Made by a program: the position numbers and the translations under genes. This document shows positions 10,958 through 22,222 of a stretch of 64,000 nt of DNA, one piece after another; within the stretch, counting starts at the first letter, position 1, and each line of letters opens with the position of its first letter. Source of the stretch: Talaromyces rugulosus (lineage: Eukaryota; Ascomycota; Eurotiomycetes; Eurotiales; Trichocomaceae); contig NC_049563.1 in NCBI RefSeq assembly GCF_013368755.1, forward strand, positions 4,526,001 through 4,590,000, in the 5' to 3' direction. The notes beneath the pieces are model-generated. The model made no database searches and was not told the origin of the DNA. It worked only from the letters and a program-made list of their open reading frames with translations.

Positions 10958-13511
10958 CTAGCGGAATGGCGGGCCACTGAGCATTGCGCCTCCTCGGCCA
11001 TCACCTCCTCTATTGACCTGGGCCATCATGTCGAGAAGAGGATGGCGCGCCGATGGATGTGGTCCCGATGATCCAGCTCCCATATTCATCATAGCCTCCG
11101 GGTTATGAGGAGGCATGGGCGGAAATCCCGCTGGCGGAGGAGGATGCGGTCCATTCACATTCATATATCCCGGGGGAGGCATCATACCGGGAGGAGGACC
11201 GAAGTTGTTACCAGACCCTGGATTACCACCACTAATACCGCGCATAAATGGTGGGCGCTCGTTGGGTGGAGGTGGCGGTGGTCCAGGAGGCATGTTTGCG
11301 CCATGCATGGGCACTGGCCCGTTGAGGAAATTTGGATTTATGCCTCGGTTCGGAGTGGGTAGTCCAGAGCCCTGTTGTGGTGGTGGCATTTGGCCAGTCC
11401 ATCCCGGGGGAGGTGGTGGCATTTGTTCAAATCCAGGTGGCCGTGGGATACCCATCGGCAGGGGGTGTCCCTGAGTTCTCCCACCAGCAGCTTGCACTGC
11501 GGGGCCTCGTCCACCTTGAGGAACACCGGGAAACGGCATTTCTTCAAAGTATCCCATTGGGGGACCATTGACTGGTCGTCGTGGTTGTTCGTGCAAGTCG
11601 ACATCAGGTCGCTGCATGTTGGCAATGGCTGGATCATCTAGGAAAGCTTGATTTCTAGGAGCTTTTTGCATGCCCTGTGGTCGAGACAGCAAATCCGGTA
11701 CATTCAAGATACCTGGAGTATGGCCACTATGAGATGGCAGTGGTAAATTTCCATGTTGGCCTGGCCCGGTGGGGGATACTTTGACCTGCTGCATCAGACG
11801 GAGAAGATTGTCGCGGTCACGGAACTGGGCCTGAGGATCCCGGGGAATCATGGACTCCATTCCAGGAGGAGGCAACACAGTGCGAGGGGGGACGCTTTCT
11901 TGGGGGGTCATGAACTCATGCTGCCGATTCAACAAGTCCCTCGACGGAGACGACAAGCCCGGCGGCGGCGGTGGTGTTGGACGGTTTTGGTCGAGGTGTG
12001 AATAAGACGGTGGGCGAGGCGATTGGGTACTATCAAGTTGAGAAGTACCGTCGCGGGATTTGTTGCCTCCAAGCATCTGAAGGATGCGCTGGAAGCCTTC
12101 TTGGTCAGCGTCGGTGGACACAGGCCGATCAGGTCGATGTTTCTCCGGCACGGGCTCAGGCTGCTGCTGCTTGTTCGGACTGTCGGGAGGAGGGCTGAAC
12201 AGGCCAGCAAATCTGGATGATTTGGAGGCTTTGGCGGAAATGGAATCTTTCTTGAAAGTATCCGCGGGGGCAACTGGCGAAACATCTTGTTGTTGCTGGG
12301 ATGCCTTTGAGTCGCGTAGCAGCTTAAAGAAGTTGTCCAGACCACCACCATCCATCTGTAGATGAGCCTGATTTGCTGCAAATAATTCACCATCCAGATG
12401 ACTTGGTTCCGCCTTGTGCTGTTCAGGACTATGTTGTTCAGGCGCAGCTTCTGCTTTTTCTTCGAATTGTGATTGCGGCGCAGCCGAGCCGGCTTTCATC
12501 TTCTCTTTCCAGCGCTGAAAGTCTTCTTGCGTGTGGGCTTGTCTGGGTTCGTCACGGTCTGTCGAATCCATCCACTCGGGATCCTGCTCAAATCGAGGGT
12601 TGCGGTTATTCCAGTCACGATCAGGGACCTGTCTGTCACCACGTCGCCATTCCCTGTTTTTCATGTATGGCTTTTCATCTTCAAGCTCGCCAGTATCGGG
12701 TGCAATTTCCTCCCGGAACCAGCTCCCCTCGTTTCTCCCTCTAGGTTGGACCTCTCGTTTGACAAAGCGTCCGTCCTTGTCTTTCCGGTTGAATCCCGAC
12801 TCGTCTGGTTTGTCTTTTCCATCCCATCGAGTAGCGTCGCCATTGCGCCGGAATTTTGGATCTTGTTCGTCTTGGTTGAATGTGCGGCGAGGCCGGCTGG
12901 CATTCCAATCTTCTCGTTCGTTGCGACGGCCCTGTAAGCTTACAAACTTATTGTCCCGTCTTTCGAGGTCGTCTCTGTCTTTGGCGATTTTGTCTTTAAA
13001 GTTGAAGCGATCGGTTTTTGCTTCGTCGGGGTCGTTGACACGAGAAGTTCGATCGGTCGCATCAATAGAACCCCTCCCAAAGAGTCGAGTAGCGGAGGAA
13101 AAGGCAGTTTTCGGGGGTCCTAGGACGATGTCCTCTGGAGATTGGTGTTAAAATGGTATTTTTCTCTATGATATCGCATCGCAATGCAATGCCCACCCAT
13201 ATATAAACACATACCTGTTGAGTTTCTGGAGATATGTCGCGTTTCAAATAGATTCGGTCTTCGGTTTTGGTTGTTGTTGTCATTCTGGGGTTGGTCTTTG
13301 GGATTTGACGGCTTTCGCGTTGTCGGGTCTGGGATAGGTCTGTAACAAAAAGCAACAAAAAGCTTGGTTTAGTCCTTTTCTGTGTAATCCTAGCTTCCTC
13401 AAGCACCACTTACCCCATCCATTCCTCGATTGGAGGTAATTTGTCGGGTTTTGTGACTAGCGGTGAATTGCGTAGCCACAGAAGCTCCTCAATCTCATAG
13501 CGGCGCGCCAT
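10958..13511 (-). CDS. 4E-T-like eIF4E-binding protein
   Basis: Exons on the minus strand: 13511-13414, 13339-13215, 13134-10958; 799 aa. Residues 1-12 (MARRYEIEELLW) contain a canonical eIF4E-binding motif Y-x4-L-phi (YEIEELL), as in animal 4E-T (YTKEELL). A later segment DIVLGPPKTAFSSA and then an Arg/Asp-rich stretch (DRDDLERRDN, RREWRRGD-like) also fit the 4E-T family (EIF4E transporter, PF10477). The C-terminal half is extremely Pro/Gly/Met-rich (PPPPP runs), low complexity. In animals 4E-T holds cap-bound eIF4E in P-bodies and promotes repression and decay of mRNA. A similar cytoplasmic granule role is inferred here. The start is supported because the motif lies at the extreme N-terminus and the two small exons join in frame. 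Another decay factor, PAT1, lies about 20 kb away, which is probably coincidental. The fungal members of this family are scarcely described. Confidence 0.72.
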
Positions 13512-14200
13512 GAGGGAGACACAGAGAGAGAGCTGAGGTCGATGGGATTATATAGTCGGTGGCGATTACAGGATTCTCATGGTATCGTATCGAGAGAAAT
13601 TTGGGCGGTGCGGAGAGAGAGAGAAGGGGGAAGAGGATGTCAATATGTCAACGTAAGGAGAGGGGGATTTCGTCCCCGAAACGGTCGGTCAGTGATGAGA
13701 TAATAGAGTCCTTGGATCTGAGGGTGAAAGAGAAAAAGGAGATGAACTGCTCCCTGGGGGAGGAGGCCCCGTAGCAAGGTTCGATTTTTCGATAAGGAGA
13801 TGACTCGATGAGGAGGATCGGTTGAAAAGTGGTCAACGCAACTGCGCGGGGACGAGGATCGGGGGGCCCAATTCGATTGAAAAGGTTAGCTAGTGGCTAT
13901 CGGAGGAGATGGTCTGTATGCACGAGGATGGGTGGTGATGGGAAAAGAAAGGTAGGTTCGGGGGAGGACGATTGACAAAGTTTCTGCGCATGTTGAGGGG
14001 AGAGCGAGGTGTGGATGGCCGCAGATGGTCAGGCGGGTCTTGGGGGGACGTTCAACGTTGATTGATCCGTCGCTTTTTCCTGCCTGGGCAGCCACAACCA
14101 TGGCCACGACCCACGAGCTATTTTTCTTGTAATATTATATTAAATACTGTAATAATATTTCACTACTTATCTATCCTGTATATTTATGCGTTCAAAGTGT
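13512..14200. other. Intergenic, promoter of the 4E-T-like gene
   Basis: Between the 4E-T-like start and the URB1 stop, both on the minus strand. It contains GA-rich repeats at about 13610-13640 and 13720-13740 (CT-rich on the transcribed strand, the usual fungal leader composition). A short AT-rich patch at 14125-14180 follows the URB1 stop. No gene seen. Confidence 0.55.
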
Positions 14201-17200
14201 CTACCCGGCTATCCTATCTACAGCCTGCGATACGGCATGCCCACTCCAGGCGTCGACTCGAGCCTTATCACTCGTGTCATAGGCAGCACGAGCCAAGTTT
14301 GCCAGCAAGGTTGTCTCAGAGTCCGAGGCTGCTATGCGACTCTCCATCCAGCTCATCACTGCAGCGCGCGTGATGAGTGTCGTGCCGCCTCCCACCTGGG
14401 TGGCCCGGAAAAGGAGGTGCAGGATCTTGCTTTTCACACTCTTATTCAACGTTGACGTGTTGTAGAGGGACAAAATGTGCTCAAAGACGTTTGCCCGGCG
14501 GTAGATTTCCAGATCCTGTGTCGATTTAGCATAGATCTTGAGACCATATTTTATCTGGGACTCGTGTATCTTACCTGGGCTGTGCGAAGGCCGTTGACAA
14601 GCAAGTCCAAAAGCCAGTTCACTTCTTCGAGATAACCGTCGTCATTTTCAGGCTCGTGCAGTATTACTCTATCAATCCAGTAGGAAGGGATCTTTTCTGT
14701 TTCCCAGGACGGCCGCTTTTGGAGGTATTTGTTGACCTTTCCATACATCTTGTGCAATGGATTTGTCAACACCGTCAAACAACTGGCACCAAATTCCCCA
14801 GCAACATAGGGGAGAGGAGTCTCGAATCCTAACGCATTGACGGTCTCGCGGAGTTCTCCAATGAGAAGGTAAATAGACCTCCATTCGGTGTAATTCGAAT
14901 CCTAGATTCAATTAGCTTGTCTGCTACACGTATGTCGAGTTTTCTATATCTCGTACCTTGAGTTTTGCCATAAGACGCGTGAGAACTGTGAATGCTTGAC
15001 GTCGGATTTCTTCGTATTCTGAGCACAAACACAACACCAAATCTCTGATCTGCCCCTGCTCGATGGCGACGTCCATCTCGTCATTTTCCCACTTGTACAG
15101 CTCCGTATGGTTTCTGCTTTCAACTGGAAGCATGCCGAAGATATCTAGCAGGTCAGCCGGTGACTTGGCATGTGCATGTGTCTGCTGTTTGACGTCAGCA
15201 TCAGGCATTTCCTCGTCCTGCTGCTCCGTTTCATCGCCGCCTTTGAATGCTTTCTTGAAAATGGATCGAGTCTTCTTCGACTCTGAAAGCTCAGAAAGAT
15301 TGTCCCGCACGGTTTTCAGTGCAGTCTTGTCTTCGCCAGCCACCTTTAGATGTCGAAGCAACGAGGCTAACCAGGAGGCGATGGATTCCTCTTTCGATGA
15401 ATCTTTACTTTTGAGCACAAAAGGCCATTGCTCGTTTACCGTTGCAACCAGAGCACTCAAGCCTTCCTCGCGACCATCAAGCAAGGACGTAACCAGGTCC
15501 TCGTAGTGGACCGGTTTCTTCGCGATGCGGCATAGGCAGTTATCTAGAAATTGCAGCCGTGAAAGCAAGCTGTCCGGATCAGAGTCCCTCAGGCTGAGTG
15601 CCAAGGCATCAAATGAAGCATTCGAATTCGTCAAAATGGAATTCTCCACCAACACAACTTGGAGTAATTCACGAATTTGTTTCATAGCATTCATGTCAGG
15701 GGTGGTAACTAGGACTTTCAAGATGCATGTAAAAGCAGAGAACTGGAAAGATGCTGTTGAAAATCAGTTGCAAGAACATAAAGTAAATCAATATATTACT
15801 CACCTGGTTGTTGCCACCAGCGCATGGATGCCGAGCGATGCGCGACATGTAGAGTGCTCTGTAATAAGCTCAAGGCTGCAGTCGAATCCTCATCAGACAA
15901 GCTGGAATCTTCCAATTGTTTGAGGATGTCGACCATGACGATGGTGACGTCAAAGTTCTCCTCGCACGCAACTGATGGGACCACGTCGTGGTACATGAAG
16001 AGCAGTTCCATGACTGCTTCTTGCTGGTTAATATCTTCTTTCGGTGTTCGCTTGAATGTAAGAATGACATCTTTAATCGAGGGACAACGCTCGCAAAATT
16101 CCAAGACTAGTTTCTGTAACGCCTGATCCCAAAAGGGCTGGGAGCGACCATGGTCACTATCAAACATTTTCAGAACAACACGAAGCTTGCGGAAAGCGGC
16201 TGTCAAAAGGCGAACAGCAAACAACGTAACGATTGGGTCGGTATTCTGAAGCAGACATCTCGTCAACATTTTCTGGCTCAGTGGACGAGGCAATATATTG
16301 TCGGCTACAATGGAAATTGGTGGCGGCAGTGCGACTGAGTTCCCTTTCCAGCCACATTTGGCAGGAACTGGCAATTGAACGGTAGAGAAGAGAAACGCTG
16401 ATTCACCTAGCCATGCTGGCGTAGCTTTGGGCTCTGCAGTAAACATGACTCTTTTGGTAAAGAAATCTGCAACAAGCTCTGGTGCGGATTTGAATACTTC
16501 AAGTAACAATTCTGTTTGCAGTGTGTCGGACTCGGGGCGTAGGGCCTGGGTGAGCGCCGATAAAATTCCATTTCGTACTGGAATAGCCTCTTTGTATTTT
16601 TCTTGGTGAAACGGGGCATCCAAGCCCAAATCAATAGAATCCTCATCCTCGGCCGTCGGGGCGTCGGAGTCCCTTGACGACGACGGATACCAGCCGTTTT
16701 GCGGAAGCAACACTCCCATTTCTGGGACCGTGCAGATCTGTAACAAAAGTTTGTGTATCTCATTCGGAATCGAAACATCTGATTCTTCGGCGTCTAAATC
16801 TTTGTCGTATCCATAGAGAGTCACTAGCCGCTCCAAGTTCCATCTATTGAAGAACCTTGTCTTGGTGATTCGAGCAATAGAAGAGTCGTGAGCGACGTCT
16901 CGGTCAATGGCCCTAATAACGTCTATTACAATATCGCGGGTATCACGTCGAATAAACTCCAAGAAAGCCCGGATGATTTTGTGCTGTTCGATGAAGTCGC
17001 TCTTGGCAGGGCCTTGCAAGAACCGCATATTCGCCAAGACATAGCGCATAGCGTTTCGTCGCAGGGTAGACTTCTTCTTGGACTGAGTCGAGTCATCTTC
17101 CAGTTGATTCTTGTTGGGTGTCAAGAATTGTTCCAGTCGTTTGTAGGTAATGTCCCGCTTGGCATGGACGAGACGAGCTGCGACGCCGCCATCAAAGCTG

Positions 17201-17798
17201 ACAACCTCCGTAAGCAGTCGGATACAAGGAGATAGCAGATGCTCTTTTGCCTTCGGTGCTGTCAAATGGCGGTTGAACAAGCGCAATTGGTCCTTGTGCA
17301 GTAGACTCTTGCACAGCGCGATGCCAAAGTCCCGGAACTCGAGTTGGGTGGAAACGGCCTTGAGAAACAGAGCCAGTACCGAAGGCACCATCACCAGAAG
17401 GTTCTCATGATTGTTGTTTTCCGCAAGGCTCCATGTTTGAAGGAGATCTGGGAAACACACGGCATCTTCTTTCTGGGGTGTTTGCGAGTCACAGTAATCC
17501 TTGAGGATTTGAAGCTTCCGGGCAGTTTCGCGATCTGCTTCTGACTGGTCGAGTGATGTTAGGAATTCCTTGAATACGTTGATCCCTTGAAATAAATAAT
17601 AAGCATGTGCATATAAATAGAGCGAGCGATGAGGAACTCACCTCGGTGTGCCTCGTGGGGAGTTTGCTGAGGAAATAGCAAGTCCTGCAGCTGCTGGCGA
17701 GACGATATCTCGATGGCAGTGCTGGTCGGCGCAGAAGGCTCTTCTAGCGATATCCTCCGCCTCTTGTTTCTATGGCCTGGAGAAGGAGAGCGCGCCAT
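14201..17798 (-). CDS. urb1: Ribosome 60S biogenesis factor Urb1/Npa1
   Basis: Exons on the minus strand: 17798-17642, 17585-15804, 15753-14957, 14901-14575, 14515-14201; 1125 aa. Urb1 (Npa1) is a nucleolar scaffold of the earliest pre-60S particles. It binds 27S pre-rRNA together with Dbp6 and Npa2. The N-terminal region after a basic SPGHRNKRRR segment carries the Npa1 pattern (INVFKEFLTSLDQSE, then FRDFGIALCKSLLHKDQLRLFNRHL), and helical repeat-like sequence continues throughout. The C-terminal block (NYTEWRSIYLLIGELRETVNALGFETPLPYV) matches the Urb1 C-terminal domain. An acidic insertion (DEEMPDADVKQQ) lies about two thirds along. The protein is clearly shorter than the yeast one (about 1760 aa), with the central part condensed. 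The start codon at 17798 is chosen because the in-frame ATG at 17813 adds only MCYRN. It is divergent from the G-patch gene across a short promoter. Confidence 0.88.
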
Positions 17799-18039
17799 GT
17801 TGCGATAGCACAAGCAATCTGGCAGAGCAAACGGCCAGGAGTAAACAAACAGTGTTCAGCATGTAGTTGAATAATTTCTCGCCATGGCGGAAAGACCTCC
17901 GCCAGATTTTTGTAGCAGCTACGTTGATTGGCTCAGCGGGGTAAATAAAATGGGCCCAGTTCCTTCCGATAAGATAAGAACCACGACCGAGCCACCAACC
18001 CTTGCCTCATCGTTCTTGACTTCCAGTTCAAACAACAAC
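17799..18039. promoter_or_regulatory. Bidirectional promoter of urb1 and the G-patch gene
   Basis: Only 241 bases separate the two start codons, so both promoters must lie here. It includes GATTGG at about 17927-17932 (an inverted CCAAT core). The pairing of a 60S assembly factor with a G-patch protein suggests co-expression in RNA metabolism, which is an inference from spacing. Confidence 0.5.
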
Positions 18040-18903
18040 ATGGCTACGCCGTGGGATGACGACGACGAAGACTATGTCTTACCTCTCGAGAACCAGCAGG
18101 TCTTTGGCGCCGGCATCAAAAGGAAACGCGTTCCTTTTGTCCGAGCAACTGGTGATTTACAGACAACACCGACCCGGCAAGACGACTCCCAACTCCCCTC
18201 GTCCTCCGCAAGTGTCGCCGATCGATATTTCTCTATCGTCATGTCAAAGAAGAAAAAGCGAAGGGAAGAAGAGGCTGAAGAATCGCGCACAAAACAGGGG
18301 TCATCGGAGGATTTCACATCGCTAAACCAGAGTGATTCGCTACCAGCCAGATCGATACAGTCTTCAATCCATGATACCGAGGACAAACAGACCCAAACAG
18401 CATCGCCTCCGGCGCCTACTGTCAATCTATGTGAACTGTGCAACCTCCCATTATCAGAAACCCCATCAGATGACGCCGAAACAGACACATCTGCAAATAC
18501 AAAACGTGGTACGCCACACGAAGCATCGATTGCTCATCAAGTATGCCTAGAGCACTCTCACCCTCCATCGCATCTAGACCGCACCCGGCATGGCCTCCGC
18601 TATCTCGCAGCTTATGGCTGGGATCCCGATAGCCGCGTCGGGCTCGGTGTTGTAGGGCGTACCGGCATTCGAGAACCGATCAAGCAAAGAGCCAAAAACG
18701 ATACCATCGGGTTGGGCATGGCCATCGACGACAAGAATAATACAGCTGCCGCGAGGCAGAAACTACGCAAACAGCAGCAGGAGCAGCGCCAGAAACTCAA
18801 TGCGAAACAGGTGCGTGGTGCACAGATGGCAGATAGGAAGAAAGGTGATCAGTTACGAGAGTTGTTTTATGGGAGTGATGATATCCAACGATATTTAGGT
18901 TGA
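18040..18903 (+). CDS. G-patch domain protein, GPANK1-like
   Basis: Single exon, 287 aa. A G-patch spans roughly residues 185-230: HGLRYLAAYGWDPDSRVGLG, GRTGIREPIK and IGLGMA carry the spaced glycines and the aromatic residue of the motif. G-patch proteins activate DEAH-box RNA helicases or bind RNA. A short C/H-bearing element upstream (CELCNLPL with a later HQVCLEHSH) looks like a possible zinc-binding CxxC...C/H unit. The C-terminus is a basic coiled coil (RQKLRKQQQEQRQKLNAKQ). This layout resembles the G-patch half of animal GPANK1. An in-frame ATG at 17884 would add 52 poorly conserved-looking residues and leave under 90 bp to urb1, so I prefer the MATPWDDDDEDY start. Confidence 0.8.
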   Translation: MATPWDDDDEDYVLPLENQQVFGAGIKRKRVPFVRATGDLQTTPTRQDDSQLPSSSASVADRYFSIVMSKKKKRREEEAEESRTKQGSSEDFTSLNQSDSLPARSIQSSIHDTEDKQTQTASPPAPTVNLCELCNLPLSETPSDDAETDTSANTKRGTPHEASIAHQVCLEHSHPPSHLDRTRHGLRYLAAYGWDPDSRVGLGVVGRTGIREPIKQRAKNDTIGLGMAIDDKNNTAAARQKLRKQQQEQRQKLNAKQVRGAQMADRKKGDQLRELFYGSDDIQRYLG

Positions 18904-19264
18904 CCTTTTAAAAAGAACATTGCACATTTCATAGCACCGGCATTTTTTTTCGATCACATTCAGTTCAAATACACCTCCCGAATATACCAAATATACCTTC
19001 TGTCCGTGAGGTGTGCTTGCCTAGTGCCTAAGATACAAGATTGAGATTCCACTTTTCACTGAATATGCTCAATTCTTGTTAAGATCAAGTCTAACTCCCT
19101 CTGAAACGATAAGACAAATGGTATCGATTAAAACAAAACAGTGAACAGACCACGCCTTGTAGAAAGAAGAGAGACACAGTAGACCGCCATGGAAATGCTC
19201 AGACGATGCACACCCACACCAAAAGGGTATAGACCGGTGGTATTATAGCAAATAACAAGCAAGA
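18904..19264. other. Intergenic between convergent 3' ends
   Basis: 361 bases of 3' flank shared by the G-patch gene and sec1. Moderately AT-rich, no motif or coding pattern seen. Confidence 0.55.
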
Positions 19265-21752
19265 TCACCTGAAAAAATGATGCCTCTTTTTCTCCTTTTC
19301 CTTCTTAAGAGGCTTTCCTGGAATTGGCGTTCCGTTGGACGATCCCTGTGGCGACGGTTTGTTGTTGAGAGACATGGTGGCAAAGGCAATTTGTGCGGCC
19401 TGCTGCTGAGGGGACTGCACGGGTTGGTGTGGCTTTCTGGTCACGGGTGGCGGAGGATCTTTTTCAAAAAGGTGGGCAGGCGCTGTCTGTCGAGGCCTTT
19501 CTGCCGGTATGTCCAATCGTCTTCTGTCTGTGCTTAGATCGCCTAGTTGGCGAAGAAAGAAAGCTGGATTCAGCATATGGGAAGATGCCAGGTACACGTC
19601 TTTGGAAGATGCCTGGGACATTTCATAGCAGGCTCGTGCTTCCGCATAAGTGGCGCCGCCAGCCATAAAAACTAAGATTCGTTGACGAGGTTGATCTGCG
19701 GAAGATCTAGTGCGGGCCCAAGTTGGCTTCGCGCTTCTTAGAGAAGATTGTGCTATTTGATCCTGCATGGCACCCTCTGGGTCTGTTTGAGGCCGGGTAA
19801 ATGGAAAGACTGTCGAATCCAAAGTGCCTCTGACTTGATCTTCAAGCATGGCCTTGACGTTTGGCTCAAATCGCGAGAGGCTTACCTCCTCTTGCTGTGA
19901 AGCTGTGGGAGGCTTGCATGGAAATAGTGGATGATTTGCTGGTTTATTATCTTTGAGTGGCTTCTCAATTCTGGCGCCGAGTAGATCCAAGTTGTGAACA
20001 ACTTCGCCATCCTGAGGGGGGAGCTTGGCATGAGCCAGTAATTTTCGAATATCTCCCGCTAGGAGACCGTCTCGGTACATCAAATAAATAAGAATTAGCC
20101 GCAATCGATCCGGAGGGATAATGGATTCGTCATCCAAAAGACGGACAAGCTGAATTGCAAGGTTTTTTGGTTTCTTGTAATCCTCATCTAAACCTGTAGC
20201 TAGAGACTATATTGGAATTAGAAGATGTTATAGTTATATATCACACTGATGAGAACGAACCTGTTCAACAGAACTAGTTTCTAGCATGTTGCGCTCTTGG
20301 AAGAGCTTCATACACTCCTGTGCCATGTTCAAGTGCAGAGTGTAAGCATTTTTGCCGGCTTGGAAATCCGACAGGCCTGCCAACATGTCTTTGATAGTAT
20401 TAACACTGACGTTGGACTCCCTAAGACAAAAGACGAAAGAAAAATAGTTAGTATAACATCCTTGTAGCATTAATAGGAGTAACTGACTCCTCGGCAAACT
20501 GGGGGTTTGCTGCTCGAAATTTCGCAAAGTCTTCGGCTAATCTTTCGAGAACATCCTTCATATGAAGATGTCTATAGTCGACCCAGATGCGGTCATGATC
20601 GCCAATATCCATATCCTTGACTTCCTCATTTTCCGAACCCTCGTTGAGTACTGTTTTATATGTAACTTTGTCGCCATCCTTGATGGGTAGCAAGTCGTGT
20701 GCCATAGCCTGGTAGGTGAACTCATGGAGCAACGGCGAAAACAAGTCCATGGATCGGTCAACGATGAGCAGAACGCCTCTTGGTCGCGGCGTCTGCGGCG
20801 GAAATTCTCTGTTGGAATGAGCATATCTATCCAACTCGTCTTGGACAAAGCGAGCCAGGTGCGAACACAATACCCCAGCCTCGTGGGTCGGCGCCCGAGG
20901 TCGATAGTACCGAATTACAGGGTACTCGCCCAAGACAACGCAAAGGGAAACGATCTGGATCTTCTATCAGAATGTTCCGATGCCGTGATATAATGTATAA
21001 TATAGGAGATCCCTACCTTTCGAGCCAATCCTTCCAAATGTTCCCGGATCAGATTGTTGCAGCCCGGGTGAAATAGTATGGGAAAGCTCCAGGGATCCCG
21101 GAATGTGACGAGCTGGGATTCTCTAGGGTAGAAATCGATGTTCAAAGTTCGCATCGATCCAATCAAATCGCGAGCCATTTGCGAACGGTCCAGCCTCGCA
21201 CGTTGCTGTTGGTCCAAGACTTTAAAGAAATGTTAGCCCAACGTTCAGCACAGGTACAAACAGCTCCTCACTTGCTGTCCAGACGACAAAAAATCTCCCG
21301 TAACGCTGCTTCTCCAGGTCTGCCATGAGACAGTCAATTATGTGAGGTAGAGGCGACAGAATATACAGCGCATCCATCTCCTTGTTGGCCTGCCGGCGAT
21401 GCTCGATCTGTTCGATATCTGCGTGTCTATTTTAGTTCCCTATTCTTGAGAGCTCGGCCACGTTGCCTTACTTGTCACATTGTGATTTAGAATATCGTCT
21501 TCGTTCACTGAATTGTCCAGCAATTTCCGACTGTGCTCATCCACCACCAAAACTTTCCACTGAAAATACGGTCAGCCCATCTAGTATGCGGGGTCGGAGG
21601 TGTAGGGACAGCGGCATACGTCATTTCCACCTGCATGGCGGATAGCATCCAAAATAACTGTTTATGCAGCTGTGAGAAAGAGAGCATGGCAGAGTGGAAG
21701 CTCCAGCTGGGGACTCACTGTCGCGTTGAATGTTGATCAATGAAGGAGCCAT
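19265..21752 (-). CDS. sec1: Sec1/Munc18 family exocytosis protein Sec1
   Basis: Exons on the minus strand: 21752-21719, 21657-21620, 21559-21472, 21418-21272, 21219-21017, 20954-20488, 20420-20261, 20206-19265; 692 aa. Sec1 binds assembled exocytic SNARE complexes and promotes fusion of secretory vesicles at the plasma membrane, mainly at hyphal tips in moulds. Family signatures: WKVLVVDEHSRKLLDNSV in the first 50 residues, YILSPLPHIIDCLM, and the strongly conserved GVLLIVDRSMDLFSPLLHEF near residue 260. The C-terminal 100 residues, rich in Pro, Gln and Lys, form a fungal-type tail ending in KKEKEKKRHHFFR. Seven introns; the first two coding exons are only 34 and 38 nt. For intron 1 I used the acceptor before TTATTTTGG because the alternative AG upstream gives an in-frame stop. 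Divergent from suv3. Confidence 0.92.
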
Positions 21753-22222
21753 GCTGCCGAACAACAACTAGGCCCAAGTCCACATTGGCGAGTAGCAGTC
21801 AGACCCCGGGTTGACAGGCAGTCGGAAAGCCTGCTTTGGAGTGGCGAAGAGAGAGCCGGGAGGAGAAGGAGACAAGAGCCAGGGATAGGGTTGGACTGTA
21901 CACGAGCTGTTGTTTGCGAAAGACAGAGTATTATTGAGTCCTGATGCGACTCCCTGGATCAGTCCCCACCATACAGAGAGAGACAGCAGTAAGTTGTAAC
22001 GCACTAACTTGGGAGCGGGAAGCCGCGATAGACCCGCGCTAGGCCCGGAGCTGCTTAGCGGACCCGCTCAGGGATAACAGCCTCGCAGCCAAATCTACAA
22101 TATTTTTTGCGCCACGGATTTACTTGTCGCGGCGTCCATCGGCATCACTTGCGCCCACGTCTCTGCACTGCGCTCTCAATGTGCTCATCGCCTTGTTAAA
22201 AGCCACTGTATAGGGCTTGGCC
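21753..22222. promoter_or_regulatory. Bidirectional promoter of sec1 and suv3
   Basis: 470 bases between two divergent starts. GC-rich for an intergenic stretch, with repeated GGACCCGC/AGACCCGC-like words near 22030-22070. No known operator recognised. Confidence 0.45.

Noticed and set aside
12473..13151. Long plus-strand open frames opposite the 4E-T-like gene
   Set aside because: They overlap a conserved minus-strand coding sequence and lack motifs; a by-product of its GC-rich codons.
17884..18039. Upstream ATG for the G-patch protein
   Set aside because: Adds 52 residues without family character and would leave only about 85 bp for two promoters.
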